64,000 nucleotides of DNA from Exilibacterium tricleocarpae (GTDB taxonomy: Bacteria > Pseudomonadota > Gammaproteobacteria > Pseudomonadales > Cellvibrionaceae): the NCBI RefSeq assembly GCF_007004655.1, contig NZ_ML660109.1, positions 48,569 through 112,568 of the forward strand, written 5' to 3'. The notes beneath the pieces were generated by a model that had not been told where the DNA came from, searched no databases, and saw only the letters and a list, made by a program, of their open reading frames with translations. Each line of letters begins with the position of its first letter. Positions within the stretch are counted from its first letter, which is position 1. The position numbers and the translations under genes are program-made. Below, in pieces: positions 49,357-58,005 of the stretch.

Positions 49357-50290
49357 ATCCGCCGTGCCCTGGCACCTGCTGGAGGCGGCACTGGCGCCCC
49401 TGGCAGAGGATGCCCCGGCGCCGGGTGCCGACAGTCGCCGGCTGCTCCACGGTCGCGGCGGCAAGGTGCCGGGTTGGGAATTTTTATCGCTCGATTACTT
49501 TGCGCCGGTGCTGCTGGCGACGCTCTATCAACAGCCCGCCGGAGACCTTGAAGCAGACCTGTGCCGGCGCCTGGCGGAGCTGGCGCCGCTGCGGTCACTA
49601 CAGGCGGTCGTCATACAGCGACGCTACCGGCCGGGCGCGCCCGCCGATATCGTCTACGGCCGGTTGCCGGAAACCTTGCTGGCGCGCCGCGGCGCCCTGC
49701 GGTTTTCCATTCGCCTGGCCGAGCGGCAGAATATCGGTTTCTTTCTGGATATGGAGCCCGGACGGCGGTGGCTGGAGCAGCGGGTGGCGGGCAAACGCCT
49801 GCTCAATCTGTTTGCCTACACCTGTGCTTTCTCGGTAGTGGCGCAGGCTGCCGGGGCGGCGGCGGTGGTAAACGTCGATATGAGCCGAACCGCGCTGACC
49901 CGCGGCCGCGATAACCACCGTTTGAATGGACTGTCGCTGGCGGGGGTTGGCTTTATGGCGGCCAACATCATGAAATCCTGGGGGCGTATCCACCGCCGCG
50001 GCCCCTTCGATATCGCCGTGATTGATCCGCCTTCCTACCAGCCCGGCAGTTTTGTGGCGGCGAAAGATTATCCGCGGGTTATCCGCCGCGTGCCGCAGTG
50101 GCTGCGACCGGGTGGGGAGCTGCTGCTGTGTTTGAACGCACCGGAGATCAGCAGTGCTTGTCTGCGCGACCTCGTGGCTGAGGCATGCCCCGCCTGTCGC
50201 TTCGCCGGTCGCCTGCCCGCTCACCCCGACTTCCCGGATCGCGACCCCGAGCGCCAGCTCAAGCTGTTGCACTATCGGTATGAGCCGTGA
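49346..50290 (+). CDS. RlmI/RlmK-like SAM-dependent methyltransferase
   Basis: A 314-residue protein (ATG 49346, overlapping the upstream stop by 11 bases; ATG 49322 also possible). 'GKRLLNLFAYTCAFSVVAQA' is motif I, 'DMSRTALTRGRDNHRLNGL' motif II and 'FDIAVIDPPSYQPGSFVAAK' motif IV with DPPSY. It is related to 23S rRNA cytosine-5 methyltransferases, but the usual N-terminal PUA domain is missing, and no catalytic TC/PC motif of m5C enzymes is obvious. Likely an RNA methyltransferase of unknown site. Confidence 0.85.
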   Translation: MPAESAVPWHLLEAALAPLAEDAPAPGADSRRLLHGRGGKVPGWEFLSLDYFAPVLLATLYQQPAGDLEADLCRRLAELAPLRSLQAVVIQRRYRPGAPADIVYGRLPETLLARRGALRFSIRLAERQNIGFFLDMEPGRRWLEQRVAGKRLLNLFAYTCAFSVVAQAAGAAAVVNVDMSRTALTRGRDNHRLNGLSLAGVGFMAANIMKSWGRIHRRGPFDIAVIDPPSYQPGSFVAAKDYPRVIRRVPQWLRPGGELLLCLNAPEISSACLRDLVAEACPACRFAGRLPAHPDFPDRDPERQLKLLHYRYEP

Positions 50291-50300
50291 GGAAATACCG

Positions 50301-50565
50301 GGACAGACCGGAATGGCACTTAGTTAAGCAGACACGTGCTAATTTACCGGTCTGCCTCTGGAGAGGGCTTTCAGAAACACGGACTAGGCGTCCCCTCGAT
50401 GAACCCGTCCCTGGGGACTTCCCGACAGCATCCCTGCTGTCGAGAGTTTCTGAAAGCCCTCTCCAGAGGCAGACCTACCCGCAGTATTCTTAAGCAAGTC
50501 CAATACGACTGGGACAGATGTCGATAAATTGGTGCAAGTTCTCTTAACTAAGTGCCATTCGGAAC
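50301..50565. repeat. Nested inverted-repeat element (REP-like)
   Basis: An outer 18-bp perfect inverted repeat (50311-50328 with 50543-50560), an inner 30-bp perfect inverted repeat (50349-50378 with 50446-50475) and a central hairpin (50423-50430 with 50435-50442) are nested. The outer flank GGACAGACCGGAATGGCACT recurs nearly unchanged and in the same direction as GGAACAGACCCTAATGGCAC at 50561. Bases 50463-50479 recur at 41570. The rest of the 437-bp spacer (50291-50727) has no gene. Confidence 0.85.
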
Positions 50566-50727
50566 AGACCCTAATGGCACTTCCTCAAGCGTATTTACTT
50601 AAAGACTAGGGACAGCCCCTACCTCTGCTAGTGTTAATCCAGATCGGTATGGAAAGGGGGGGCTGCAGTGATACGGACGTGGATAATGATAGATAGAAGC
50701 TGCATCGGGGGGCGGCGTTAGTTCGCC

Positions 50728-51210
50728 TCAGCGGTGGTGGCGGGACTCCAGCAACAACTGGTGCACCGTCTGGCGGATCAGCGACGAAGAGCGGCTTTTC
50801 AGTGCCTGGCGCAACTGGTTGATATTGTAAGTGATCCCTCGGCCCGGCTCGGCGGCGAGGGCGGCCCGAGTCTCACCCGCATGTTCTCCCGCGCTTTGAT
50901 CAATACTGCCGTCGGCGACAAAAGTCGCCCGCGTGGATAGCAGGGTGAAGCCCTTGTGGGTGAGGCAGGCCTGGTCCAGCGCCTCCTGGCGGATGGTTTC
51001 GCCGTACTGGAGATAGCCGGACTCGGCCAGCCACACCATGGTGCCGAAACAGGCCTGGTGGCGCTCGCTGTGCAGACCGAATTCATCCGGCGCGTCGGGG
51101 CCGGCGATATCCTCGACATAGAGAATGCTTTTGCGGGGAAAACAACCGTAGAGCTGCGCCAGTATCTTCGCCACATCTTTGTAAAAGTCTTCAATGTGAA
51201 TATCGCTCAC
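50728..51210 (-). CDS. Hypothetical protein
   Basis: A 160-residue soluble protein. 'IEDFYKDVAKILAQLYGCFP' and 'CLTHKGFTLLSTRATF' look like a small winged-helix-like or helical domain, but I recognise no family. The start is GTG at 51210. It is downstream of the alaA gene by 66 bp on the same strand and may be its operon partner. Confidence 0.65.
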   Translation of the reverse strand: MSDIHIEDFYKDVAKILAQLYGCFPRKSILYVEDIAGPDAPDEFGLHSERHQACFGTMVWLAESGYLQYGETIRQEALDQACLTHKGFTLLSTRATFVADGSIDQSAGEHAGETRAALAAEPGRGITYNINQLRQALKSRSSSLIRQTVHQLLLESRHHR

Positions 51211-51276
51211 GGCGGTCTGATCCTGTCGCTGTCAAGCCTGCGGCCCGTCGTTGTTAATTTGTTGTCAATCTTGTTG

Positions 51277-52494
51277 TCAATCCTGCGAATAGGTGTCGAG
51301 GAACTGCGCAAAACGCTCCACAGCGGCGTCCAGTTCGTCGATGCGGGGCAGGAATACCACCCGGAAGTGGTCCGGCTCCGGCCAGTTGAAGGCCGTGCCC
51401 TGCACCAGCAGAATTTTTTCCTGTACCAGAAAATCCAACACCAGTTGTTCGTCATTGCGAATCTTGTGGATGTCCAAATCCAGTTTCGGGAACAGATAGA
51501 TGGCGCCCTTGGGTTTCACACAGGAAACCCCCGGAATGTCGTTGATCTTGTTCCAGGCCAGGTCGCGCTGTTCGCGCAGCCGGCCGCCGGGCAGGATCAG
51601 CTCATTGATGCTCTGGTAACCGCCGAGGGCGGTCTGCACCGCGTACATGGCCGGCACATTGGCGCACAGGCGCATGGAGGCCAGCATTTCCACGCCGGAC
51701 ATATAGCCCACGGCGCGCTGCTTGGCGCCGCTGATCACCATCCAACCGGAGCGGAAACCCGCCAGCCGGTAGCTCTTCGACAGGCCGTTGAAGCTGATAC
51801 AGACCAGGTCCTGGGCGATCCTGGCCATGGGTACGAACTCGGCGTCGTCGTAGAGGATTTTACTGTAGATTTCATCGGCGAAGACGATCAGGTTGGCGCC
51901 TCTGGCCAACTCGGCAATCTGTTCCAGCAGCGCCTGGCTGTAGACCGCGCCGGTGGGGTTGTTGGGGTTGATCACCACAATGCCGCGGGTTCTGTCGCTG
52001 ATTTTACCGGCGATATCCTCGAGATCGGGAAACCAGTCCGCCTGTTCGTCGCAGTGGTAGTGCACCGGCGTGCCGCCGGCGAGCTTGACCGCCGCCGTCC
52101 ACAGCGGATAGTCGGGGGCCGGGATCAGCACTTCATCGCCGTTGTTGAGCAGCGCCTGCATCGCCATCACGATCAGTTCACTGACGCCGTTGCCGAGAAA
52201 GATATCGTCGATCTCCACCTGGGGAATCTGCAACCGCTGGCACTCCTGCATCACCGCTTTGCGGGCGGCGAACAGACCGTGGGACTCGGTATAGCCCTGG
52301 GCGTGGCGCAGATTGTAAATGACGTCGAGGATGATTTCGTCGGGCGCCTCAAAGCCGAACGGCGCCGGATTGCCGATATTGAGCTTGAGGATGCGGTGGC
52401 CTTCCTCCTCCAGTCGGTGGGCGTGCTCCAGTACCGGGCCGCGGATATCGTAGCAGACGCCGTGTAGCTTATCTGATTTATCAATAGCACTCAT
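51277..52494 (-). CDS. alaA: Alanine aminotransferase AlaA type
   Basis: A 405-residue fold-type I PLP aminotransferase. 'DIRGPVLEHAHRLEEEGHRI' and 'LNIGNPAPFGFEAPDEI' match AlaA; 'INPNNPTGAVYS' is the substrate loop, 'NGLSKSYRLAGFRSGW' holds the PLP lysine and 'FRVVFLPRIDELD' the carboxylate-binding Arg. It makes alanine from pyruvate and glutamate. The divergent arrangement with msrB is also found in Pseudomonas. Confidence 0.94.
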   Translation of the reverse strand: MSAIDKSDKLHGVCYDIRGPVLEHAHRLEEEGHRILKLNIGNPAPFGFEAPDEIILDVIYNLRHAQGYTESHGLFAARKAVMQECQRLQIPQVEIDDIFLGNGVSELIVMAMQALLNNGDEVLIPAPDYPLWTAAVKLAGGTPVHYHCDEQADWFPDLEDIAGKISDRTRGIVVINPNNPTGAVYSQALLEQIAELARGANLIVFADEIYSKILYDDAEFVPMARIAQDLVCISFNGLSKSYRLAGFRSGWMVISGAKQRAVGYMSGVEMLASMRLCANVPAMYAVQTALGGYQSINELILPGGRLREQRDLAWNKINDIPGVSCVKPKGAIYLFPKLDLDIHKIRNDEQLVLDFLVQEKILLVQGTAFNWPEPDHFRVVFLPRIDELDAAVERFAQFLDTYSQD

Positions 52495-52553
52495 TTGCAG
52501 TAGTATGCCCCTAGCTGGTACCCGGGACGGCGGGCGCCGAGACCCGGTCGACT

Positions 52554-52606
52554 GTCGCGGTTCAAGTCGCGGTTCAAGTCGCGGTTCAAAATGGTCGCGG
52601 GTTTGA
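52554..52606. repeat. Tandem 12-bp repeat, 3 perfect copies plus decayed copies
   Basis: GTCGCGGTTCAA is repeated perfectly at 52554, 52566 and 52578. Degenerate copies (GTCGCGGGTTTGAA and later GTCGCAGGTAAA, GTCGCGGGTAAA) continue up to the msrB ribosome-binding site. The array is in the alaA-msrB divergent spacer. Confidence 0.9.
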
Positions 52607-52664
52607 ACGTTGCGGGCTTAATCATAGTCGCAGGTAAATTGTCGCGGGTAAAAAGGGTGGAATT

Positions 52665-53072
52665 ATGGCAGATCAACCGTTAAAAGACGACGCCTATTGG
52701 CGCGCACGCCTGACCCCGGAGGAGTTTCATATCTGCCGGGAGAAAGGCACCGAGCGGGCGTTTACCGGGGCTTATTGGGACACCAAGACGGCGGGTACCT
52801 ACCAGTGTCGCTGCTGCGGTGGAGCGCTGTTCTCTTCCGAGACCAAATACGATTCCGGTTCCGGCTGGCCGAGCTTTTACCGCCCGCTTGATCCGGGCAG
52901 TATCGAGGAGCACAGCGACTTGAGCCTGGGGATGCAGCGCACCGAGGTGACCTGCCGTCACTGCGGTTGCCACCTCGGCCATGTCTTTGCCGACGGTCCC
53001 GCACCCACCGGGCTGCGCTACTGCATCAATTCCGCCTCCCTGCAATTGCGCGAGGCCGATGATGAGCACTGA
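52665..53072 (+). CDS. msrB: Peptide-methionine (R)-S-oxide reductase
   Basis: A 135-residue MsrB. Zinc ligands Cys48, Cys51, Cys97 and Cys100; catalytic Cys120 in 'RYCINSASL'; substrate residues in '[12 protein letters not shown]' and '[11 protein letters not shown]'. It reduces methionine R-sulfoxide in proteins. It overlaps the DUF1499 gene downstream by 14 bases, so the two are cotranslated. Confidence 0.97.
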   Translation: MADQPLKDDAYWRARLTPEEFHICREKGTERAFTGAYWDTKTAGTYQCRCCGGALFSSETKYDSGSGWPSFYRPLDPGSIEEHSDLSLGMQRTEVTCRHCGCHLGHVFADGPAPTGLRYCINSASLQLREADDEH

Positions 53073-53805
53073 CAACAAGTCCTGGGCCCGCCGGCTGCTG
53101 GTGCTGCAGGTTTTTTTACTGGCGGTGCTGGTCATCGCACCGCTCGGCCACAAAGCTGAGTTACTGCCTTTTGCGGCAGCGTTTCTGGGGGCGCTGCTGG
53201 CCATGGCACTGGTGTTGATAACCGGGGTGCTGGGGTTCGCCATGTGGCTCTGGGCCTGGGCGAAAAAAGCACCGCAGTTGCGCTTGCAAGCCGGTTGTGC
53301 GGCGGTCATCGGGGTGGCGCCGGTGCTGGTCGCCGTGGTGGTGGTGGGCCCGGCGAACTTTGCGGTACCGCCGATTCACGATATTTCCACGGATACGGAA
53401 AATCCGCCGCAATACGTCGCGGCCAAACGCGAGCGCTCGCCGGCGGAAAACACGCTGGAGTATCCGGGCGCCGAGGTGGCCAGGCTCCAGCGCCAGGCCT
53501 ATCCCGAAGTCGGGCCGCTGCTGTCGGAGCTGCCGGTGGAAGCGGCCTTCGAACGCAGCCTTGCGGTGGTGGAGGCGCTCGGTTGGCGGTTGCTCGAGCA
53601 GGAACCCGGCAGCGGGCGCATCGAGGCGGTGGAGGAGACGGCATGGTTCGGGTTCAAGGACGATATCATTATCAGGATCAGCGCCGCCGGCACGGGCAGT
53701 CGGGTGGATAGCCGATCCGTGTCCCGGGTGGGGAAGAGCGACCTGGGGGCCAATGCGGCGCGGATACTGCGCTTTCAGCGGGCATTTGAGGCGGGGGTTG
53801 AGTGA
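53059..53805 (+). CDS. DUF1499 domain membrane protein
   Basis: A 248-residue protein starting ATG-ATG at 53059. Two or three N-terminal membrane segments (about 12-35, 40-62, 75-95) are followed by a DUF1499 domain: '[20 protein letters not shown]', '[20 protein letters not shown]' and '[18 protein letters not shown]'. The function is unknown. Overlap with msrB suggests a link to envelope oxidative stress, by inference. Confidence 0.88.
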   Translation: MMSTDNKSWARRLLVLQVFLLAVLVIAPLGHKAELLPFAAAFLGALLAMALVLITGVLGFAMWLWAWAKKAPQLRLQAGCAAVIGVAPVLVAVVVVGPANFAVPPIHDISTDTENPPQYVAAKRERSPAENTLEYPGAEVARLQRQAYPEVGPLLSELPVEAAFERSLAVVEALGWRLLEQEPGSGRIEAVEETAWFGFKDDIIIRISAAGTGSRVDSRSVSRVGKSDLGANAARILRFQRAFEAGVE

Positions 53806-53916
53806 GTGAGGGCGCCTGTTGCCGTATAGCACCCGTCAGCTTGTGGTGCAGGAGGCAATTCCGGCGGTGCTGATTGATGGTGGCCGCCGGCTGCTCGCGC
53901 GGAGGTCAATGGTGGG

Positions 53917-54693
53917 TTAGTCGTAAAGTTTTTTCTTTTTCCAGCTCTCATCCTCGCCGAAATTGTCCCAGGCCTCTGCGGTGGCGCTTTGTTCCTCTTG
54001 ATGTGTCGATTGCGGTGTTTCCTTGGCCGCCTTGGCTTCCAGTTGTTTGATTACCTGGGCCAGCTTGTCGAGTTTTTGTTGGTGGATGCCGCGGTCGTTG
54101 GCGCCCGCCAGCAGCTTGTGGGCCAGGGTATAGTGATGAATCGCCAGCCGGGCCTTGCCGCTTTGCTGGGCCTGTTTGGCGTTGCGGGTGTGGGCATCGA
54201 CAGAGAGCTGCAGCGTCAGTTGTTTTATCTGGTGGCGATAGAGTTTGGCCTGCTCGGCGCTGATACTGCGGCGAGCTGTGAGCTGGGCGATGAATTTGTC
54301 CAGTTCCTGCAGGTAGTGGCGCACCTCTTTTGCCTGTTGTGGGTTTTCCAGGCCCTTCGAGCGGTTCGCTTTGGCGGTGGCCTGAAGCGCCTGCAACTGA
54401 CTGGCATAGTGCTGCGACTCCTTCAGGAAGGCCGGGGTATCGGGTTCCAGCTTCGACAGCTGTTCGCAGACATCGATCAGGCACTTGTGCAACAGCACTG
54501 TCAGTTCCCTGGTCAGGAAGTCCGCCGGGAAGGCGTCGAGCATATGCTTGAAATTGCGCAAACGCACCTTTAACGCGGTCACCAGACGCTGTTTGCTTTT
54601 GCGCCGGTGGTTCACAGTCTGGGACATCACGGCATAGCCGACCAGGGCGGCGGCTAAGACGGCGATGGCGGTGGTTATATAGACGACTGACAT
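53917..54693 (-). CDS. Hypothetical membrane-anchored coiled-coil protein
   Basis: A 258-residue protein with one N-terminal membrane span ('VYITTAIAVLAAALVGYAVM') and a long helical, Lys/Gln-rich body likely to form coiled coils. The acidic segment 'EAWDNFGEDESW' precedes a basic end 'KKKKLYD'. No family is named. It is the last chromosomal-core gene before the tRNA pair. Confidence 0.7.
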   Translation of the reverse strand: MSVVYITTAIAVLAAALVGYAVMSQTVNHRRKSKQRLVTALKVRLRNFKHMLDAFPADFLTRELTVLLHKCLIDVCEQLSKLEPDTPAFLKESQHYASQLQALQATAKANRSKGLENPQQAKEVRHYLQELDKFIAQLTARRSISAEQAKLYRHQIKQLTLQLSVDAHTRNAKQAQQSGKARLAIHHYTLAHKLLAGANDRGIHQQKLDKLAQVIKQLEAKAAKETPQSTHQEEQSATAEAWDNFGEDESWKKKKLYD

Positions 54694-54850
54694 GCCTTAA
54701 TGCTAGTGACAAGGTCCAATTCTTGCAAACCGGGTTTGCAACAGGTCGGGGTGCCCGGTCCGGTGAGGTTGTTGTCGGAGGGGGGCTTCAGGCCACAAAA
54801 TGTCGCTAAGTCATTGTTTCCCAAAAAATTAGAATAAGGGGGGAAAGGTG

Positions 54851-54879
54851 TTGACAGGGGCCGGTCTGCTCCTTAGAAT
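54851..54879 (+). promoter_or_regulatory. Strong sigma-70 promoter of the tRNA pair
   Basis: TTGACA (54851-54856), a 17-base spacer and TAGAAT (54874-54879), followed by a GC-rich discriminator GCGCCCC as in stringently controlled stable RNA promoters. It lies 52 bases upstream of tRNA-Glu. Confidence 0.85.
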
Positions 54880-54931
54880 GCGCCCCACTTCCGGTATTGA
54901 GGCTGTTCTGGGTCGATATCGAAAGCTCTGG

Positions 54932-55007
54932 GTCCCCTTCGTCTAGAGGCCTAGGACACCGCCCTTTCACGGCGGTAACAGGGGTTCGACTCCCCTAGGG
55001 GACGCCA
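54932..55007 (+). tRNA. tRNA-Glu (anticodon TTC)
   Basis: A 76-base cloverleaf with acceptor stem GTCCCCT/AGGGGAC, anticodon stem CCGCC/GGCGG around loop CTTTCAC (TTC at 54966-54968), T-loop GGTTCGACTCC and encoded CCA end. U34 of this tRNA is a target of mnm5s2U modification, so it is a substrate for TusA and MnmC encoded in this window. Confidence 0.98.
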
Positions 55008-55011
55008 TTCA

Positions 55012-55087
<76 letters not shown>

Positions 55088-55318
55088 AATATCTTCTTTT
55101 AAATCAATCAGTTGTGTTTTCAGGGTAGTCAATTGCCCCACTTTTGCCCCACTTTCATTATCGATGTCCTTTATGGCTTGTGACATAAGGCTTCGCTGAG
55201 TGGCATTTTCTCGCTGACGAATCCATTTCGCGTAGGTTTCAAAAAACTCTTGTGAGCTATGGCCGAGTTGTTCAGGCATAGAGGCGGGGACTTGCTGATA
55301 GATCTGGCGTAGCAGCAA
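55088..55318 (-). pseudogene. C-terminal fragment of a tyrosine integrase
   Basis: Leftward frame of about 77 residues abutting tRNA-Gly. 'MPEQLGHSSQEFFETYAKWI' contains the end of the tyrosine recombinase core: Leu-Gly-His-Ser, then the nucleophilic Tyr. Everything upstream (the arm-binding domain, and the Arg and first His catalytic boxes) is missing; the frame breaks near 55318. After about 30 more residues the frame reads into the tRNA genes, giving the known 'RDSNSRP' artefact. It is the remnant of an integrative element that used tRNA-Gly. Confidence 0.85.
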
Positions 55319-55606
55319 CTACTATCCAAAAGTTAGAAAAAGACTAATCAAGTCGCCGGTGTTAGGCCATCGTTGAATGAGGCCGTTCGGGAGGCGCTTT
55401 TAGCGACAGGCCAGCTTCGCTTTGAGGGTGACTGCGTTTGTGCGATAGACCGCGACTGGTTAAGCTGCTGATTTAAGTTCGTTCTCCTCATTACGCAGGC
55501 TCGCTTCTCAAGGGACTTTGCCGAAATACAGCTTCCAATTTTTCTACGGCCTACATTGTTATTTCGCTCTTAATGTAAATGCACTCAGTCAAAGGAAGGA
55601 ATTACT
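55319..55606. other. Decayed island sequence
   Basis: 288 bp between the integrase relic and the VRR-NUC fragment. No gene is seen; scattered stop codons interrupt all frames. Confidence 0.5.
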
Positions 55607-56056
55607 ATGAGCGCACCCTGTCAAGATAAATGTGTCGGTCAAGTGATTGGCGCGTCCCTTTCAATTAATGGTATGCCTTGCTTTATGCATCGGGATAAGA
55701 ATGACGCAAACACCACCGAGCCTTCCCGTTTTCCGATGGGGCGCGTTAAAAAAGAAGTGGAGGGGTTTACACCAGGGTTAGGTTATTTACGTCGCACAGA
55801 TGTGATTATGGTTTCAGATTCAGACGAACCACCGGGAGAAGGGAATATTGATAAGGTGATTGAGATGAAGTTTGGGAGTGATCAACGAGATGAGAAACAA
55901 GACAAAGCATATACTGACGTTGCCGGAGGCATTAAAACAGCGGCCGGGCCAGTTATGGTTACATTATGTTTGATAGCCGCTTTGCGGCCCCGGTGTTCAT
56001 CAATAAGCGCGACAGCATCTAATTCCTTTGCAAGCGCTAAGGCTCACCTTGGTTGA
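55607..56056 (+). CDS. VRR-NUC-type nuclease domain protein, probably truncated
   Basis: A 149-residue frame with an AAGGAAGG site. 'GLGYLRRTDVIMVSDSDEPP' and 'GNIDKVIEMKFGSDQRDEKQ' followed by 'KAYTDVAGG' match the VRR-NUC (PD-D/ExK) nuclease pattern: Asp in 'RRTDVI' and Glu-x-Lys in 'IEMKF'. This domain occurs in type VI secretion effectors. After 'VAGG' the sequence ('IKTAAGPVMVTLCLIAALRP') no longer resembles the family, which suggests a frameshift or fusion with unrelated DNA. No immunity gene or secretion gene is adjacent. Confidence 0.6.
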   Translation: MSAPCQDKCVGQVIGASLSINGMPCFMHRDKNDANTTEPSRFPMGRVKKEVEGFTPGLGYLRRTDVIMVSDSDEPPGEGNIDKVIEMKFGSDQRDEKQDKAYTDVAGGIKTAAGPVMVTLCLIAALRPRCSSISATASNSFASAKAHLG

Positions 56057-56058
56057 GA

Positions 56059-56080
56059 AGTTCGAGTCCTGCTTCAAATT
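56059..56080 (+). other. tRNA 3'-end-like fragment (possible attachment-site relic)
   Basis: AGTTCGAGTCCTGCTTCAAAT resembles the T-arm and discriminator end of tRNA-Gly (AGTTCGAGTCTC...CTCCAAAT at 55066-55090). A second piece GATTCGAGTCCC lies at 56137. They may be old attR sites or decayed tRNA copies. Confidence 0.35.
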
Positions 56081-57528
56081 TAATATTAAGTCAATGGGGT
56101 GGGGCTTTTGTAGCCAAGGCTGATATCTACCTTGTTGATTCGAGTCCCTGTTAAGTCCAGTCCGATCAAAAGTTTTAATCCTCAACACCCTGCCTGCTGA
56201 CTAAATTTCTCACTGTCCGTTCATCTCAAAGCCAGCGAAAAAGTTAAACGCAACCCGGGAAACTGCGAGAGTTTTAAAGAGCTCTTATAAGTAGAGAAGT
56301 TAATAAATACGCGTATTTCTATCTGCCAATTTGTAGGCAATCAATGAACCGCATTTTAAAGACATTGTTGAAAAATTTAAGTTATTTAAAGAAACAAGGT
56401 CACCTGCCTAGCGTTTGGCAGAGATGCTGAAAGGTTGAAGCCCTGAACTGTTGTATTTGCCGAGCCGAGCCGAGTCGCGTGCACGTGCTAGACGGTACTC
56501 CCAGCTATCTGAGTAGTAGCCCACGCCAAAATAGAAAACATGTATCTTATAGAAGAATCCGTTCAGGTTGCTGAACAGTTGAAAAAGAGGTTTTGGCTAT
56601 GTTCAAGTGGCAAAGCGGAACACCTGACAAATCGGGCGCTTACCTTCGATTCAGTCTGATTACTCTGTTCAAAAGTAGGGCCTTTGCCGCCTTTTTATTG
56701 TGCAGAATTGCGACTGTTACGCGACTGCCTCTTTGACAGTTCGTCGCTTTAAACGACTTGCATGCGCTAAGTCGGCGCATTGGGAAAATAGGAGATCGAC
56801 AGTGTGTTTAAAGCTATCACTGTCGGATTAGCGCAATACATTACAGTCGGAAATCGCTCGATCTCGATTTGATTCGGCAAAGAGTAAGTTTGTTCAATAA
56901 TACAAACTGGCCCAGGTTGTTTTTGGATGAGCGAGTTAAAGCGCTATTTCCATTTAACGTTGAAAGTATAAAAGCCGATAAATTTATCCGGTGTTCATCT
57001 TGGTCAAAGTGCTGCCACGATTTCGGTGACAAAAAGTTGTAATAGTAAAAAGTTTCTCGTGCCAATAGAGTGAAAATATACTCGTTTGGTAAAATTTGTT
57101 ACATGTTTTGTTTTGATGGCGCGTGTTTGCCTTGACGCTATACGTCGTTTAAGTGAATATTGCGAGCAATGCAGAACATGCAGTCACACGGCTTATATCT
57201 TCAATCCCGCCAAAAACCAAGGACGCCTGAGACAAATGATCGAAAGGGTTGCAAAAGTGGGAAGGAGGCAAAGGAAATAAAGGACAAAGAGGATAAAGGA
57301 AATGGAATAAAAAGCTGTTTTTGAAATAAGAAAACAAAGTAAAGCATTGGCAGCGATCAGAAGTTTTGTAGTTATAATTGTATGCTGTATTTGCAGTGAA
57401 AAATATAGTTTCCGCTGTAAGCACAGTTGTAAAAACACGCGTCAAGCTCAAAAAATATCCACAAAAACAGTGGATAATTCTTAGTAAAAAATCTTAGTGT
57501 TTAACAGGGCATCTCCACTTTTAAGAGT

Positions 57529-57577
57529 GATTTTTTAATAAAAAATCCATGTGGTTCGGTTTTTTTATTAAAAAACC
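57529..57577. promoter_or_regulatory. Two consecutive AT-rich palindromes
   Basis: GATTTTTTAATAAAAAATC (57529-57547) and GGTTTTTTTATTAAAAAACC (57558-57577) are both near-perfect dyads with the same architecture, 29 bases apart start to start. They could be paired operators, a curved-DNA silencer site or back-to-back hairpins. No gene starts close by. Confidence 0.45.
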
Positions 57578-58005
57578 TCGTAAAAAAGTTGAGAGTTGTG
57601 AAATGCTTTTGAATACAATTCCGCTGTCCTTGAGCTGCGAATTTTTTTAACTGAAAAAGTCGCAGAGTTATATAGCGGTAAATTTTTATGTCGATAGTTC
57701 TTCACTATTGAGATTTGTTGATTTTCTTGGATTTTTGTTTGGGGCTTCCTGCCTTTTTTCATCTTGGATTTTTAGTCAAAGGAGTGTTCTTCATGTCACC
57801 AGTAGATTGATTTACTTCTAGCTTCAAGCTGCCCGGTAAATAGATAAAGCCCTGTTTTCGGTGGATTTTTCCGCTGCCGGTTATCTGTTGCCGCATGTTT
57901 GGTTTGATTGCGGTTTCATTGTGCTGTGCTTATTTTAGAACAACAGGTGCACAATAAATTTCATATGTAGGAAAGATTAACTGCCAAAAATTTACGGAGT
58001 GAAAT

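Larger units (their letters stand above)
56057..58005. other. Gene-poor AT-rich island region
   Basis: About 1.95 kb without a convincing gene. Short frames at 56841-57065, 57086-57280 and 57149-57451 have no family resemblance or good starts. Two T-arm-like pieces (56059-56080 and 56137-56150) look like remains of tRNA 3' ends. Purine-rich tracts lie near 57230-57310, and two AT-rich palindromes at 57529-57577. The final 200 bases probably hold the promoter of the gene at 58006. Confidence 0.6.

Noticed and set aside
56841..57762. Short frames in the AT-rich island
   Set aside because: Low-complexity translations without good starts or recognisable domains.
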